Shown: positions 15,819 through 24,402, counted from the stretch's first letter. The stretch is DNA of 64,000 nt from Bradyrhizobium jicamae (GCF_018130695.1 NZ_JAFCJX010000018.1:120982-184981); one strand, 5' to 3'. The notes: generated by a model from the sequence alone, not told the origin. Made by a program: numbers and translations.

Positions 15819-17603
15819 TCAAACCATAGCAACGCCCGGCGCATCGACCGGTGCAAAGCGCGCATCCGCCGGGGTGTCGAACACGACCAGGAAGTTCTGT
15901 CGCGCCACCGCCTCGGCCTTGGCGACGATTCCGGTGTTTCCGACCATCGCGGCGCGCGCCGCGTTGATCTCGGTGGCGCCGAGGAAGCGGCCTTTCTGGT
16001 AGCCGGTGAACAGATTGTTCAGCAGCGCGACATAGGCGGTCTGCAGGTTGGCATTCGCGGCGTTGCCGGCGGGCGGCTTCTGCAAATTGGTCGCGCGCAG
16101 ATAGGCCGTCTCGGGATGGTTGCTCAGCCATTCCTGGATGTTGAGGAAGGTCTCGAAATGGTCTTCGCCTTCCGCGATCACGGAGCGGATCGCCTGCTTC
16201 CATTCGTCGGTGACGAACGGGGCGACATCGGCCGGCGGGAAGGTCAGCGTGGCGAGGATGTTGTTGTAGAGCCCGTCGACGCCGGTCGATTGCGCCTCGA
16301 TCTGGATGAAGTCGGCGATCGCAGCGCGTGTCGCGGCGCGCGGATTGACGGCGCGGAACGGCCCGGGCTGGTGCGGCAACTGGCTGGCGACGCGCAGCGC
16401 CGGCGTGAATGTGCCGGCATTCGACAGGCCGCGGATCACGTCGTTGACGGCGCGGATGTGGCGCATCTCGCCGATCGCGATCCGCAGCAGCTCGGCCCGC
16501 GCCGCTCGGACATCGTCGCGCAGGTCGGCGGGGTTACCGAGAGAGGCATCATTGTCCGGCTTCAGCGAATAGGCAGCGGCGAGATATTCCTGCGCCACCG
16601 CGAGCTCGACGCCGGCGGCGTAGACGAGATTGGCCATCAGCTCGGCATGATCGGCGAATGGCGTGCCCACCACCGGGTTCTGCACGAACGGCGCGGTGAT
16701 CTCGCGACGGCCGACCACGAAATGCAGCTCCTGCCAGCGATTGTTGATCTCGTAATGGCGCAGTTCGTCGGGCGAATCCTCCGTCGCCGGGTCCGGTGGC
16801 GTCGTGTTGATGGTCCGCGGACCGCCACGTTCCCATGGCACTGCCGCATTCCAGGGCTGGCTTGGCGGCGTGTTGGCAGGCAGTGCGGGTTGCACAATAT
16901 CCGGGTGGTTCGATGCCCAGTAGAAACAGCCGCAGTCGCGGAAATCATGGGTCCACGGGCTGCACAGGGATTGCGAGAGTTCACCGGGTGAGAACGCTGC
17001 AGCGAGTGCGCCGTTGTCGTCGAGATAGCGCGCGCGCTTGCCGGTCAGCGTCGCAATCTGGGTTCCGTTGGCTCTAACGAAGGTGAGCGTGACGTCGCTG
17101 CCCTCCGTCAGCAGCCTGACGGCTGTCCAAATGTCCGGCGGCCGCCGACCGGGGCCGGTACTGGGTGTGCCGAGATCGCCACCGACGTTCAGGTCGGGCA
17201 AATCCAGATTGACCGCAAGCGATCCGAGAGCGCCGAAATCTCCGGCGAGCCGCGAGACCTGGACGGATCGGCCGGCAACGAGCTGGCTTGCAAGCGTGGA
17301 ATAGACCGCGGCATCAGCCTGCGACAAGGTTCCCGCTGCGCGCGCGTGCGCGATGCCCTCGCTGTCAACGCTTGCGAGGCCCATCCGGTCGCTGATGTCG
17401 ACCTCGAGGAACGGAAAAAAACGCCGCTCGAGGTTGCGCAGATCGCACTCCAGCCCCGGGAAGCAGTTGCCAATGCCGGATTCCAGCCGTGTCGAAGCTG
17501 GATTGCCCGGTGCGATCCGGGTGACGGTCAGCGGATCGGAAAATCGGCGAACCGCGGCGACGTTGCGTGCGACCAGTTTGGGTGGCTGAAGCGATGCCAT
17601 CAT
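15819..17603 (-). CDS. LodA C-terminal-half-like protein fused to a ferritin-like domain
   Basis: The 594-residue protein has two parts. Residues 1-260 resemble the C-terminal half of LodA-type cysteine tryptophylquinone oxidases: IGNCFPGLE near residue 44, then a Cys/Asp/Trp motif at 212-235 with Cys214, Asp220, Cys224, Cys226, Trp229 and Asp235. The motif closely parallels the quinohemoprotein amine dehydrogenase gamma subunit, including the Cys-to-Asp spacing of six. Residues ~315-505 form a ferritin-like domain of the VioB/RebD type: VELAVAQEYLAAAYSL, IAIGEMRHIRAVND, then Glu/His positions around 436 and EGEDHFE at 478-484. The start overlaps the maturase stop (ATGATG). It is the probable substrate of the maturase. 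The reaction is unknown. Confidence 0.7.
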   Translation of the reverse strand: MMASLQPPKLVARNVAAVRRFSDPLTVTRIAPGNPASTRLESGIGNCFPGLECDLRNLERRFFPFLEVDISDRMGLASVDSEGIAHARAAGTLSQADAAVYSTLASQLVAGRSVQVSRLAGDFGALGSLAVNLDLPDLNVGGDLGTPSTGPGRRPPDIWTAVRLLTEGSDVTLTFVRANGTQIATLTGKRARYLDDNGALAAAFSPGELSQSLCSPWTHDFRDCGCFYWASNHPDIVQPALPANTPPSQPWNAAVPWERGGPRTINTTPPDPATEDSPDELRHYEINNRWQELHFVVGRREITAPFVQNPVVGTPFADHAELMANLVYAAGVELAVAQEYLAAAYSLKPDNDASLGNPADLRDDVRAARAELLRIAIGEMRHIRAVNDVIRGLSNAGTFTPALRVASQLPHQPGPFRAVNPRAATRAAIADFIQIEAQSTGVDGLYNNILATLTFPPADVAPFVTDEWKQAIRSVIAEGEDHFETFLNIQEWLSNHPETAYLRATNLQKPPAGNAANANLQTAYVALLNNLFTGYQKGRFLGATEINAARAAMVGNTGIVAKAEAVARQNFLVVFDTPADARFAPVDAPGVAMV

Positions 17604-18928
17604 GCGGCTCCCAAAAGCGGTTGATGGAAATGTTCGGGCCTTGCGTTGGACAGTTCGCAATAGCTTGCAAGGCAGAAGTCGAGCCAGGCGCGGATGAAAT
17701 CGCAGCCGGCAACGCTTCGCGCCCTGGCTTCCTGGTGACAGCCTCCCGAGCACAGATAGCGGGCCCAGCAAAGGCGGCAATCCGTCTTGGCGTGCACATG
17801 TCTCTCCACGAGAAACGCGCGGCGTCGCTCGGCATCGAGCTGCGACGCCGAGCCGAGGCGATAGTCCGCATCGCCGACCGCGCGGTGACAGGCGTACCAG
17901 TCGCCATCGGCCGCGACCGAGAAGTAGCCGCCGCCGGCTCCGCAGGAATAGGGCGAGCTGGCGCCGGCATGGATCTGCTTCAACGCGATGGCAAGATTCG
18001 TCAGCCGGATCGGCAGGCCGCTTTTCGCGCGGACAAGTTCGCCTTGAGCGACGCCGATCAGTTGAGCGAGGTAGCGCGGCCAATCGTCATCGTGCAGCTC
18101 ACTGCCGTCACGCGCGATCCGCAGCGGGGCGACGCCGGCCTCGGGGAATCCGAGTGACCACACGCCCTCGATGCGGCGGCCAAGATCGGGGCAGCCGGAA
18201 CGCACCGTCATGCGCGCCGCAACCTTTGCCTGTCCTGGATCGGCCAGCAACGGTGCGACGCGTCTCACCAGTTGCGCGAAGCTGCCCGCGCCGTTCAGGC
18301 GCGGACGCTGGGCATCGTGGACGAGCGCATCGCCATCGATGCTGACGGTCACTGCAAAACGGTTGTTGCGAAACAGCGCGATGTCGGCCGCCGTGATCAG
18401 TGTACCGTTTGTGGTCATGGAATAGCGAACGTCGAGGCCGGATTGCTCCGCATGACGGCCGGCAAAGGCGACGATGTCGTTGATCAGACTACGGCTCCGC
18501 AGCGGCTCGCCGCCGAGAAAGCCGATCGTGATGGGGCGGGAGGGGTCGGCCTCCGCCATCAACCGTTCTACGGCGGCACGTGCGACATCAAAGGTCATGG
18601 TCGCGGCCTGCGCGCCTGCAAACCCGCCGCGGTCGGCGTAGCAGTAACCGCAGCTCAGATTGCATGATGAGCTGACGTTGAGCGACAGGCTTTGCGGTGC
18701 CGGGACGACGACGGCACCGAGATCATGCTCTTGCGCGGAGGGCTGACCGAGCATCGCGGCGAGCCGCCCGGTCTCCTGTGGATCGTCGTCGAGGCGTTCG
18801 GCGAGATCGGGCGGCAGGTCGAAAATTCGCGTGTACGGCACCACCAGCAGGTGATCGCCGGCGGCCGATCGGAAGCGCCTGAACAGTGGCGCCGCCGCAT
18901 CGGCCGCGATGGTCGCGACATTGTGCAT
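17600..18928 (-). CDS. Radical SAM/SPASM maturase, QhpD-like
   Basis: The 442-residue protein has the radical SAM cluster CNLSCGYC (Cys89, Cys93, Cys96), GFLGGEPL at 137-143 and a TTNGT strand. A Cys-rich SPASM/twitch region follows with Cys329, Cys347, Cys384, Cys387, Cys393, Cys397 and Cys409, enough for two auxiliary 4Fe-4S clusters. This architecture resembles QhpD, which makes Cys-Asp/Glu thioether bridges in the quinohemoprotein amine dehydrogenase gamma subunit. Its ends touch both neighbours (TGATG upstream, ATGATG downstream), so the three genes are translationally coupled. The likely substrate is the downstream Cys/Asp/Trp motif; this is inference. Confidence 0.88.
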   Translation of the reverse strand: MHNVATIAADAAAPLFRRFRSAAGDHLLVVPYTRIFDLPPDLAERLDDDPQETGRLAAMLGQPSAQEHDLGAVVVPAPQSLSLNVSSSCNLSCGYCYADRGGFAGAQAATMTFDVARAAVERLMAEADPSRPITIGFLGGEPLRSRSLINDIVAFAGRHAEQSGLDVRYSMTTNGTLITAADIALFRNNRFAVTVSIDGDALVHDAQRPRLNGAGSFAQLVRRVAPLLADPGQAKVAARMTVRSGCPDLGRRIEGVWSLGFPEAGVAPLRIARDGSELHDDDWPRYLAQLIGVAQGELVRAKSGLPIRLTNLAIALKQIHAGASSPYSCGAGGGYFSVAADGDWYACHRAVGDADYRLGSASQLDAERRRAFLVERHVHAKTDCRLCWARYLCSGGCHQEARARSVAGCDFIRAWLDFCLASYCELSNARPEHFHQPLLGAA

Positions 18929-20622
18929 CAGGGCGTGCCCGCGGCGGCGTTGATCCGGGCCAGCACGTTCGCGCGTCTCGCGGCCGCGGAGCCCGACAGT
19001 TTGCGCGGCGGCGGTTGGCCGGCCGGTTGCGCGAATGCCGCGCCCTGCAGTTGCGCACGCTGCACCGTGCGGTCGACCCAGCGCATCAAGAGGTCGTACT
19101 GCCAGTTCGCCAGCGTCAGCGGCTGCGCGTTGGACTGGCGCATGAACGGCGGCATCCGCATTGATGTGGCGGGCGTACTTGGACTTTCGAAATCCTCGAC
19201 CTCGAACGGAGGGCGCACCAGCGTCCTCAGGCGGTTCTGGTCGAGCGAAACAAGCTCGATCAGGCTTTGCAGGTCCGAAAGCGCGCGATGCCGCATTCGC
19301 GCATGTGCGCTGAGTGGAAGCGGATCGACCGTTGTCGGTGCCGGCAGCTTGAACAGCGGATTGCGCAGCGCGTCGCGCCCGCCCATCGCGCCGGTCGGTC
19401 GATCGCGAGCGCCGCCGTCGATGTCGTTGGCTCGGAGCTTGCCGGGCGGCAGAGTCGCTCCGTGTCCGCCGACCTGTATCTCGCGGCGATTGAAGTCGAC
19501 ATTGAAGAGCGAAACCGTCTCGTAGATGCGCTCGAACAGATCCTGGACCCAGCGATCGAGTGCCGCGTCGTCGAGATTGTTGTTGCGCGCGGCCGCATCC
19601 GCTTCGCGGTCATTCAGCTCATCGGCCGTCGAGAGGAACGGACGGCGGTCCGGAGCGAAATCGGGTGGGCCGACAAACGCCACGGATTTTGCCGTCAATG
19701 GCGGCAGGGCCGCACCTCGTTGCAGCGAGACCTCGAAATGCACCTCGCAGGTATCGTCGACGACACCCAGCGACGGACCTCTGCCCGCAGGCTGGCCCTG
19801 AACCGGGCTTTGCCGTTGATTGATCACATCGTAGGTGTCGCCCGGCTCAACAAGGTCATTGGTTGACGTTCCGCGCCAGCCGGCATTCCGGTTGAGAAAG
19901 GCGTTCTCCGGACGTACTGCCGGGGCCGGCCGCCCGTTTTGTGGAAGGGCCTGTGCCGCTTCCGGCGGACCGTAGAACAGACCCGTCGCCGGCATGTAGC
20001 GGAAACGAAGTGTTTCGACGTTGACGGAATCGGACCACGGCTCGTTGCCGGGTTGCGGAACGCTGCGCAGGATCTGAATGCTGCCGAGCGGGATGCTGCG
20101 GCCCACCGGGATCATCGGGTTGGTCGCCGTGGTTGGACTGGTGCCGAGAATCGGAATGCGCGCATTGTTGGTCGCGCTGACCGCAAGTGGCGGAAAGGTC
20201 CCGAAGGCCAGTTGCTTGTTGCTGGTGCGCCGCGCCGCCTTGAGATTCTGCGCGGTCACCTTGATCTGCAACGCCGCCAGCGCAAGGCCATTCGCCTGCA
20301 GCAGTGCCGGCGTCAGCGGAACGTCGCGCCAGTTCGCCGGTGGATCGCCGGCATCGCCGATCCGGGCCCAGATCTCATAGAACGGTGCGACCGGCCGGAT
20401 CAAATCGCCGTCGCGGAACGTGACGCTGTCAGGCATGAACGGCGCCGGCGAGCCGTCGGGCTGCACCGCGATGGTCCAGGCCGGCGCGATCGAGGTCTCG
20501 CCATCTGCGCGCGGCGCCCTGGTGTCGATCCAGTCATAGGCGAATTGCGGTGTGGAAGAGCCGCCGAGTCGCGCAAAGGCGAGGGCGGGCGTGACGAAAA
20601 GGGCCTGGATCGAATCCGCCAT
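18928..20622 (-). CDS. LodA N-terminal-half-like protein
   Basis: The 564-residue protein starts at ATG 20622, with GGGAG seven bases upstream. Residues 12-23 (PALAFARLGGSS) resemble the PAIGIARVGNS opening of LodA-type lysine/glycine oxidases. FRDGDLIRPVAPFYEIW matches the next conserved block. Near the end, MPPFMRQSNA and LTLANWQYDLLMRW (490-514) mimic the mid-protein LodA block. The C-terminal LodA region is missing here but appears in the third gene of the operon. There is no signal peptide. The in-frame region upstream is open but looks regulatory. Assignment is by remembered motifs, not alignment. Confidence 0.65.
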   Translation of the reverse strand: MADSIQALFVTPALAFARLGGSSTPQFAYDWIDTRAPRADGETSIAPAWTIAVQPDGSPAPFMPDSVTFRDGDLIRPVAPFYEIWARIGDAGDPPANWRDVPLTPALLQANGLALAALQIKVTAQNLKAARRTSNKQLAFGTFPPLAVSATNNARIPILGTSPTTATNPMIPVGRSIPLGSIQILRSVPQPGNEPWSDSVNVETLRFRYMPATGLFYGPPEAAQALPQNGRPAPAVRPENAFLNRNAGWRGTSTNDLVEPGDTYDVINQRQSPVQGQPAGRGPSLGVVDDTCEVHFEVSLQRGAALPPLTAKSVAFVGPPDFAPDRRPFLSTADELNDREADAAARNNNLDDAALDRWVQDLFERIYETVSLFNVDFNRREIQVGGHGATLPPGKLRANDIDGGARDRPTGAMGGRDALRNPLFKLPAPTTVDPLPLSAHARMRHRALSDLQSLIELVSLDQNRLRTLVRPPFEVEDFESPSTPATSMRMPPFMRQSNAQPLTLANWQYDLLMRWVDRTVQRAQLQGAAFAQPAGQPPPRKLSGSAAARRANVLARINAAAGTP

Positions 20623-20639
20623 GGGAGTGCTCCCACTTT

Positions 20640-20712
20640 GTCGTTGAAGAGCGTCGTTGAAGAACCTGTCGTTGAAGAACTTGTCGTTGAACAGCCTGTC
20701 GTGGAATCGAAA
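20640..20712. repeat. Five-unit 15-bp tandem repeat upstream of split-LodA operon
   Basis: Units begin GTCGTTGAA or GTCGTGGAA at 20640, 20653, 20668, 20683 and 20698 (spacings 13, 15, 15, 15). On the minus strand the unit reads TTCAACGACAGGTTC and would encode FND[KR]F if translated in frame with the gene below. It may be an operator array or a repeat peptide. Confidence 0.75.
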
Positions 20713-20748
20713 ATCGTCGGATGCTCGGCAATTGACTGCGACGAGCAT

Positions 20749-20778
20749 GCTATACGTGCCGCAACGAAGCAACCACAA
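20749..20778 (-). promoter_or_regulatory. Weak sigma70-like promoter candidate
   Basis: On the minus strand TTGTGG (20778-20773) and TATAGC (20754-20749) are separated by 18 bp, about 130 bp before the LodA-N-like start and directly upstream of the tandem repeats. The match is partial. Confidence 0.25.
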
Positions 20779-20998
20779 ATAGAATTGATCCGTGCGCGTG
20801 AACTGGTTCATAACGTCGCGCTTCGGACCGGTGGTTGTCGCTGCGGGACCGTCGATCCGCGGCGACTGAAACCGAAAAATTTCCTTCACGTTTAGTTGTG
20901 CGCGCGAACGATCCTTGGCCGCATTCATTTGCCAACATGCGTCTCAAAGCGTCGCGCGGAACCTCCGCGCCCATTGGAATCAGTGAGAGGACCCGATC

Positions 20999-21367
20999 AT
21001 GCCAGCGCAGCGGATTGCCCTCGGCCTTGCGATCACGATCGGCGGCACGGCTGCCGCCATGACCCCAGTCCTGTCGCAAGAATATCGCGGAACCTGGGAA
21101 CAGCAGATGGCCTGCACGCCGGATGTGTGGCGCCTGTGCAGCGATCAGGTCCCGGACGTCGGCCGCATTGTGGCCTGCCTGCGACAGAATACGCCGCAGC
21201 TTTCGAATGGCTGCCGCGCCGTGTTCGAATCCAATGCCAGCGCGCAACAGCAGGCGCCCGTCGGGCGCGGACAACAGCCGTCGATGCGGCAGCCGTCCAT
21301 GCGCCCAAGTGCAACCCAACCGGCGCCGGTCGCGCCGCCGCCGCGGTCGTACGACGAGGACGACTAG
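20999..21367 (+). CDS. Small secreted Cys-containing protein
   Basis: The 122-residue protein has a signal peptide (RIALGLAITIGGTAAAM, cleavage near LSQ). A four-Cys core follows (MACTPDVWRLCSDQVPDVGRI, then VACLRQ and LSNGCRAVF), a pattern resembling a single Cys-rich repeat of the GLG1 type. The tail is Gln/Pro-rich and likely disordered. It would be periplasmic; no function is known. Its stop overlaps the convergent ybaK-type gene by four bases. Confidence 0.7.
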   Translation: MPAQRIALGLAITIGGTAAAMTPVLSQEYRGTWEQQMACTPDVWRLCSDQVPDVGRIVACLRQNTPQLSNGCRAVFESNASAQQQAPVGRGQQPSMRQPSMRPSATQPAPVAPPPRSYDEDD

Positions 21368-21852
21368 ACCTGAGGCATCGAGTCTTGCGGCTTGTGCTCG
21401 CAGACATCGACCCATTCGGCCGATGTCAGTTCCGCCATCCGCTCCGGCGTGATGCGCACCGCGCTGTGGGTTGAGCCCGCGGCCGGCACGACGACGTCGA
21501 ACGCCTTCAGCGAGACGTCGCAATAGATCGGCAGCGGTGCCTTCAGCCCAAACGGGCAGACGCCGCCGACCTCATGCCCGGTGATCTCGGCGACCTCGTC
21601 GAGCCCGAGCATCTTCGGCTTTCCCCCGAACAGCGCCTTCACTTTCTTGTTGTCCATCCGCGAGGTGCCGCTGGTGACGATCAGCACGACGCGGTCGTTG
21701 ACCCGCAAGCTGAGTGTCTTGGCGATCCGCGCCGGCTCGACGCCGTAGGCCTCGGCTGCGAGCACGACGGTCGCGGAGCTGATGTCGGATTCGATCACGG
21801 AAATGTCGGGCGCCTTCTCGGCGAAGAAGGCGCGGACGGAGGCGATGCTCAT
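21364..21852 (-). CDS. YbaK/EbsC family aminoacyl-tRNA deacylase
   Basis: The 162-residue protein has the YbaK fold: AAEAYGVEPARIAKTLSLRV, TSGTSRMDNKKVKALFG, KMLGLDEVAEITGHEVGGVCPFGL and PIYCDVSLKAFD. The lysine in ARIAKTL is the conserved catalytic/tRNA-binding lysine. Relatives hydrolyse mischarged Cys- or Ala-tRNAPro. It is the last gene of a minus-strand set, 5 bp after the dehalogenase, and overlaps its convergent neighbour. Confidence 0.9.
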   Translation of the reverse strand: MSIASVRAFFAEKAPDISVIESDISSATVVLAAEAYGVEPARIAKTLSLRVNDRVVLIVTSGTSRMDNKKVKALFGGKPKMLGLDEVAEITGHEVGGVCPFGLKAPLPIYCDVSLKAFDVVVPAAGSTHSAVRITPERMAELTSAEWVDVCEHKPQDSMPQV

Positions 21853-21857
21853 TGACC

Positions 21858-22601
21858 TTAAGACCTTGCGGACACCAAAGCGGGAAGCTCGGAGAGGGCG
21901 TGGATGCGGTGATCGGGGTGAACACCGAGTTCGTCCATCTGGGTACGCAACGTCTTGAACATCGTCAACGGGGCGACGGTCTCGCTCTCGACGCAGGCGA
22001 GCGCCATCGCCTCCGGCGTCACCCGCTCGATCCAGGCGACGTTCAGCCCGAACGCCTTGGCGCCGCAGACGTCCCAGGGATTTGACGAGATGAACAGCAC
22101 CTCAGCGGGCGGGGTGTGCAGCACCTTCTCGATCAGCGCGTAGGCGGCGGGATCGGGCTTGAAGACCTTCTTCGCATCGACGCTGATGGTCGCGTCGAGC
22201 ACGCGCTCGAGCCCTGTGTTGCGCACCAGTGCGTTCAGCATGTCGGGACTGCCGTTGGAAAGGATCGCGAGCTTGCGATCCTTCAGCGCCTCGAACATCG
22301 AGAGCGCATCCGGATAGAGCGCGAGATGTTGGTACTTGTCGATGATGCGCGCGAACGTCGGCTCGTCATATTGCAGCCCGAGCGAGCGCAGCGTGTAGAC
22401 CAGCGCATCGCGCGTCACGACCGCAAAATCCTGGTAGCGTCCCATCAGCGAGCGCAGCCAGCTGTATTCGAGCTGCTTGATGCGCCAGACCTGGGTGATG
22501 AGCTCGCCATAGCCGGGGAACGCATCCTCGGTGACGTCCGCCACCGACTGGACATCATAGAGCGTGCCATAGGCATCGAAGACGACGGCTTTGATGGTCA
22601 T
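21858..22601 (-). CDS. Haloacid dehalogenase type II
   Basis: The 247-residue HAD hydrolase has the nucleophile motif VVFDAYGTLYDV (Asp9), ILSNGSPDML as motif II, KVFKPDPAAYAL with the motif III lysine and ISSNPWDVCGAKAFG as motif IV. The WDVxGA form is diagnostic of L-2-haloacid dehalogenases, which release halide from 2-haloalkanoates. The ATG at 22601 overlaps the stop of the upstream hydrolase by 4 bp, so the two are translationally coupled. Confidence 0.9.
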   Translation of the reverse strand: MTIKAVVFDAYGTLYDVQSVADVTEDAFPGYGELITQVWRIKQLEYSWLRSLMGRYQDFAVVTRDALVYTLRSLGLQYDEPTFARIIDKYQHLALYPDALSMFEALKDRKLAILSNGSPDMLNALVRNTGLERVLDATISVDAKKVFKPDPAAYALIEKVLHTPPAEVLFISSNPWDVCGAKAFGLNVAWIERVTPEAMALACVESETVAPLTMFKTLRTQMDELGVHPDHRIHALSELPALVSARS

Positions 22602-23437
22602 TGTGGTTTCTCTTGCCCGCCGATCGTCGCATACAGGAATTTGCGCAAGGCGTCGATGGACTGATCCCGCACCACCTCGTTGAATTCGAGGCGGTGGCCG
22701 AGCAACTGCCCGGGCGTGCGGTATTGCGGCACGTCGAAATTGTGATAGGCGCCGGGATAGACGATCAGCTCGATCGGATGGCCCTGACCTTTCTGGCGCG
22801 AGATGCCGTAATCGTCGCGGCCCTCGGCGAGGTTCCGGCAGTCCTTTGCCGGCGTCCAGTCGTCGAGCTCGCCGACCATGATCAGGGTCGGCACCGTCAT
22901 GTTGCCCTGGATGCCGATGCAGGGCGGGTAGAAGCCGACGGCGGCGCGGAATTTCTGCGTGGCGTTGCGCTCGATCGCGCCGCGCTCGACCGAGAACAGC
23001 GCGAGCCACGCGCCTTGCGAGAATCCGACCACCGCGACGCGGGCCGGATCGACCGACGGCTGCTGCGCCAGATAACTCAGCGCGCGATAGGCGTCATGGA
23101 CGGTCGCAGCCGACGCGCCGGTCGTGCAGGCGTTGCTGATGCCGCGCGGTCCGAACCGGTCGACGGTGAGGGTGACGTAGCCGAGCGCCGCAAGCCGCTT
23201 GCCCCAGCGTTCGTCGAGCTCCCGCCACAGCCCGCTGCAGCCGTGCAGCAGCACCACGGCCGGCGCAGGGCCGGGCCCGTCCGGCCGGCGCAGATAGCCC
23301 TGCAATGCTTGCGGGGTCGCCAGCGGACTTTCGAATTCGACCAGCGCAGCGGGCGCGTCGGTGGCGGCCACACTGCGCGTACTCGCGCTCCCGATCAGGA
23401 GTGCGGCGAGGGCGGCGGCAAGTCTGGCGATGGTCAT
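22598..23437 (-). CDS. Secreted dienelactone hydrolase family protein
   Basis: The 279-residue protein has a signal peptide (IARLAAALAALLIGSAS) and an alpha/beta-hydrolase fold. Conserved segments are VVLLHGCSGLWRELDERW, VDRFGPRG, VVGFSQGAWLAL (nucleophile Ser, where canonical dienelactone hydrolase has Cys), MVGELDDWTP and YPGAYHNFD. A Ser-Asp-His triad is therefore complete. It probably hydrolyses an ester or lactone in the periplasm. It lies between an amidohydrolase and a dehalogenase. Confidence 0.88.
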   Translation of the reverse strand: MTIARLAAALAALLIGSASTRSVAATDAPAALVEFESPLATPQALQGYLRRPDGPGPAPAVVLLHGCSGLWRELDERWGKRLAALGYVTLTVDRFGPRGISNACTTGASAATVHDAYRALSYLAQQPSVDPARVAVVGFSQGAWLALFSVERGAIERNATQKFRAAVGFYPPCIGIQGNMTVPTLIMVGELDDWTPAKDCRNLAEGRDDYGISRQKGQGHPIELIVYPGAYHNFDVPQYRTPGQLLGHRLEFNEVVRDQSIDALRKFLYATIGGQEKPQ

Positions 23438-23476
23438 CGCGAACCACCTCGCAAGCTTGCCGCCGATGATACGCCT

Positions 23477-24361
23477 TTAGATGCCCAAAATCTTCCGCGC
23501 GTTGGCCTTCATCACCTTGGGCCGGATCTCCTCGCGGATGTCGAGCTTGGCGAAATCGGCGAGCCAGCGGTCCGGCGTGATCACCGGCCAGTCGGAGCCG
23601 AACAGCATCTTGTCCTGCAGGATCGAGTTGATGTAGCGCACCAGGATCGGCGGGAAATATTTCGGCGACCAGCCCGACAGGTCGATATAGACGTTCGGCT
23701 TGTGGGTCGCGACCGACAGCGCCTCTTCCTGCCAGGGGAAGGAGGGATGCGCGAGGATGATCTTGAGGTCGGGGAAATCGGCCGCGACGTCGTCCATGTA
23801 CATCGGGTTGGAATATTTCAGCCGCATCCCCATGCCGCCCGGCATGCCGCTTCCGACGCCGGTCTGGCCGGTGTGGAACAGCGCGATCGCGCCGCCCTCG
23901 TTGATGGCTTCATAGAGCGGATAGGCCATGCGGTCGTTCGCGTAGAAGCCCTGCATGGTCGGGTGGAATTTGAAGCCGCGAACGCCGTATTCCTCGATCA
24001 GCTTGCGCGCCTCGCGCACGCCGAGCTTGCCCTTGTGCGGGTCGATCGAGACGAACGGGATCAGCACGTCGAGATGGTCGGAGGCGACCTCGAGCATTTC
24101 GTAATTGTTGTAGCGGCGGAAGCCGGTCTCGCGCTCGGCGTCGACCGGGAAGATCACCGCCGCGATGTTCTTGGCGCGATAGTAGGCCGCGGTTTCCGGC
24201 ACGGTCGGCGGATGCTTGTGCGGCGACTTGAAATATTCCGCCATCCGCTCCTGGAAGTCGTCATAGCCGTCGTCGCCATGCAGGCCGCAGGGCTCCTCGG
24301 CATGGGTGTGGATGTCGATGGCTGTGACCTTCTCGATATCGGGCAGTTTGAGCTTGGGCAT
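23477..24361 (-). CDS. Amidohydrolase 2 family metal-dependent hydrolase/decarboxylase
   Basis: The 294-residue TIM-barrel protein starts at ATG 24361. Metal-site segments are AIDIHTHAEE (HxH), GFKFHPT, ALFHTGQTG, ILAHPSFPW and the late Asp in LFGSDWPVI. This is the ACMSD/gamma-resorcylate decarboxylase-like superfamily, acting on aromatic or cyclic carboxylates. It is divergent from two MaoC-like genes across a 107-bp region with an AT-rich palindrome. The actual substrate is not predictable. Confidence 0.88.
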   Translation of the reverse strand: MPKLKLPDIEKVTAIDIHTHAEEPCGLHGDDGYDDFQERMAEYFKSPHKHPPTVPETAAYYRAKNIAAVIFPVDAERETGFRRYNNYEMLEVASDHLDVLIPFVSIDPHKGKLGVREARKLIEEYGVRGFKFHPTMQGFYANDRMAYPLYEAINEGGAIALFHTGQTGVGSGMPGGMGMRLKYSNPMYMDDVAADFPDLKIILAHPSFPWQEEALSVATHKPNVYIDLSGWSPKYFPPILVRYINSILQDKMLFGSDWPVITPDRWLADFAKLDIREEIRPKVMKANARKILGI

Positions 24362-24402
24362 AGGGCTTCCCCGGCGCTTGATTTTTCGGTCTGGCAAATT
24401 GA

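Larger units (their letters stand above)
20623..20998. other. Divergent promoter region of the split-LodA operon
   Basis: This 376-bp region is less GC-rich than its surroundings and lies between two divergent starts. It holds a 15-bp tandem repeat array and one candidate promoter. It stays open in frame with the minus-strand gene up to 20928, so an N-terminally extended product cannot be excluded. Confidence 0.5.

Noticed and set aside
20713..20811. Separate short RiPP precursor gene upstream of the split-LodA operon
   Set aside because: The frame has no stop before the LodA-N-like start and no leader motif I can name, so it was kept only as a possible N-terminal extension or operator array.
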